Assembly: GCF_003525665.1 (NCBI RefSeq)
Contig: NZ_DQDX01000150.1
Span: forward strand, 1-6,080
DNA from: Flavobacterium sp.
Lineage (GTDB): Bacteria; Bacteroidota; Bacteroidia; Flavobacteriales; Flavobacteriaceae
Reading direction: 5' to 3'
DNA length: 6,080 bases
Below are positions 5,641-6,080 of this stretch, one piece after another. Below the pieces are notes generated by a model, which had not been told where the DNA came from, did not search any database, and saw only the letters and a list, made by a program, of their open reading frames with translations. How positions within the stretch are numbered: position 1 is the stretch's first letter; each line of letters starts with the position of its first letter. Made by a program: the position numbers and the translations under genes.

Positions 5641-6033
5641 TTACGCTTTTTTACGTTTTTCTAAAAGATCACGATTTTCAATTGGATTTTCCTTTGCAGA
5701 AAGCGCATTATCAATTTTCTCGATATAATCCAACGAGTCATCAATGTAAAAAGAAAGATTAGGTACTTTTCTCAATTGCAATTTCACACGTTGTGATAAA
5801 TCATGTTTAATCAGCGGCATATTCGATTTCACAGCAGCCAAAATTTCGGCAGCTTTATCTTGAGGAAAAACACTCAAATATACTCTTGCAACTCCTAAAT
5901 CTGTAGTAACAATAACCTTAGAAACCGAAATTATCAAATTTGTAAGTCCGTTTTTTCTCACTTCACCTTGAAGAATATCAACCAAATCATTTTGTAGAAC
6001 GCTTCCTATTTTTTTCTGTCTATTTGTTTCCAT
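5641..6033 (-). CDS. rbfA: Ribosome-binding factor A (RbfA)
   Basis: 30S ribosome assembly factor of 130 aa, the usual size for RbfA (E. coli 133). It binds late pre-30S particles, aids 16S rRNA 5'-end maturation, and is needed for growth in the cold. Visible family features are the N-terminal helix starting ETNRQKKIGSVLQNDLVDIL (2-21), the strand ISVSKVIVTTDLGVARVYLS (35-54), and the KH-like second half QRVKLQLRKVPNLSFYIDDS (81-100) followed by YIEKIDNAL (103-111). The C-terminal tail is charged. The ATG at 6031-6033 is the only good start. A TAnnTTTG box ends 4 bp before it, and there is no Shine-Dalgarno. It heads a pair with the permease gene, which begins on the base after its TAA. Confidence 0.93.
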   Translation of the reverse strand: METNRQKKIGSVLQNDLVDILQGEVRKNGLTNLIISVSKVIVTTDLGVARVYLSVFPQDKAAEILAAVKSNMPLIKHDLSQRVKLQLRKVPNLSFYIDDSLDYIEKIDNALSAKENPIENRDLLEKRKKA

Positions 6034-6037
6034 TCGG

Positions 6038-6045
6038 CAAAAATA
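6038..6045 (-). promoter_or_regulatory. rbfA promoter -7 box (TATTTTTG)
   Basis: Minus-strand TATTTTTG fits TAnnTTTG and is followed by only CCGA before the ATG at 6033, implying a leaderless or near-leaderless mRNA. A clear TTG -33 element is not seen in the 35 bp left in the window (a TTC lies at about the right distance). A 7-bp inverted pair, CCATTCG (6030-6036) and CGAATGG (6072-6078), brackets this region and may be chance. Confidence 0.5.
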
Positions 6046-6080
6046 CGATTTTTCTCTTAAATAATTAGAAGCGAATGGCT

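Overview
The window looks like a piece of a Bacteroidota chromosome, most likely Flavobacterium or a close relative in the Flavobacteriaceae. The DNA is strongly AT-rich. Starts mostly lack Shine-Dalgarno sequences. Several genes are preceded by TAnnTTTG boxes, the -7 element of the Bacteroidota housekeeping promoter, and one intergenic repeat resembles an element I recall from Flavobacterium genomes. The genus is an inference from these signs and from protein character; no database search was possible.

Left part (1-1260): the C-terminal three quarters of a PfkB-type phosphofructokinase runs rightward off the window edge. It meets, tail to tail with a 3-bp gap, a leftward two-gene toxin-antitoxin operon (antitoxin first, then a ParE/RelE-like toxin). 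The toxin has no in-frame ATG. The operon's promoter lies against the tail of the next gene's terminator.

Middle (1261-3448): lepA, encoding elongation factor 4, is read leftward. It ends in a strong hairpin terminator with a GAAA loop. Upstream of it, a divergent intergenic region of about 290 bp holds a structured flavobacterial-type repeat. Recalled against its usual form, this copy appears to be split by a short hairpin-bearing insert. The region also holds candidate promoters for lepA and for dusB.

Right part (3449-6080): dusB, a tRNA-dihydrouridine synthase, is read rightward. Its stop codon overlaps, on a TTAA palindrome, the stop codon of a leftward LolC/LolE-type ABC permease. That permease starts with GTG immediately after the stop of rbfA (ribosome maturation) and in the same reading frame. 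The rbfA promoter box sits 4 bp from its ATG.

Functionally this is mostly core housekeeping: glycolysis, translation (LepA), tRNA modification (DusB), 30S maturation (RbfA) and lipoprotein export. The accessory parts are the toxin-antitoxin pair and the intergenic repeat. I did not find a convincing new multi-gene system. The points most worth following are the toxin start, the terminator/promoter overlap, the interrupted repeat, and the single-stop junction between rbfA and the permease.
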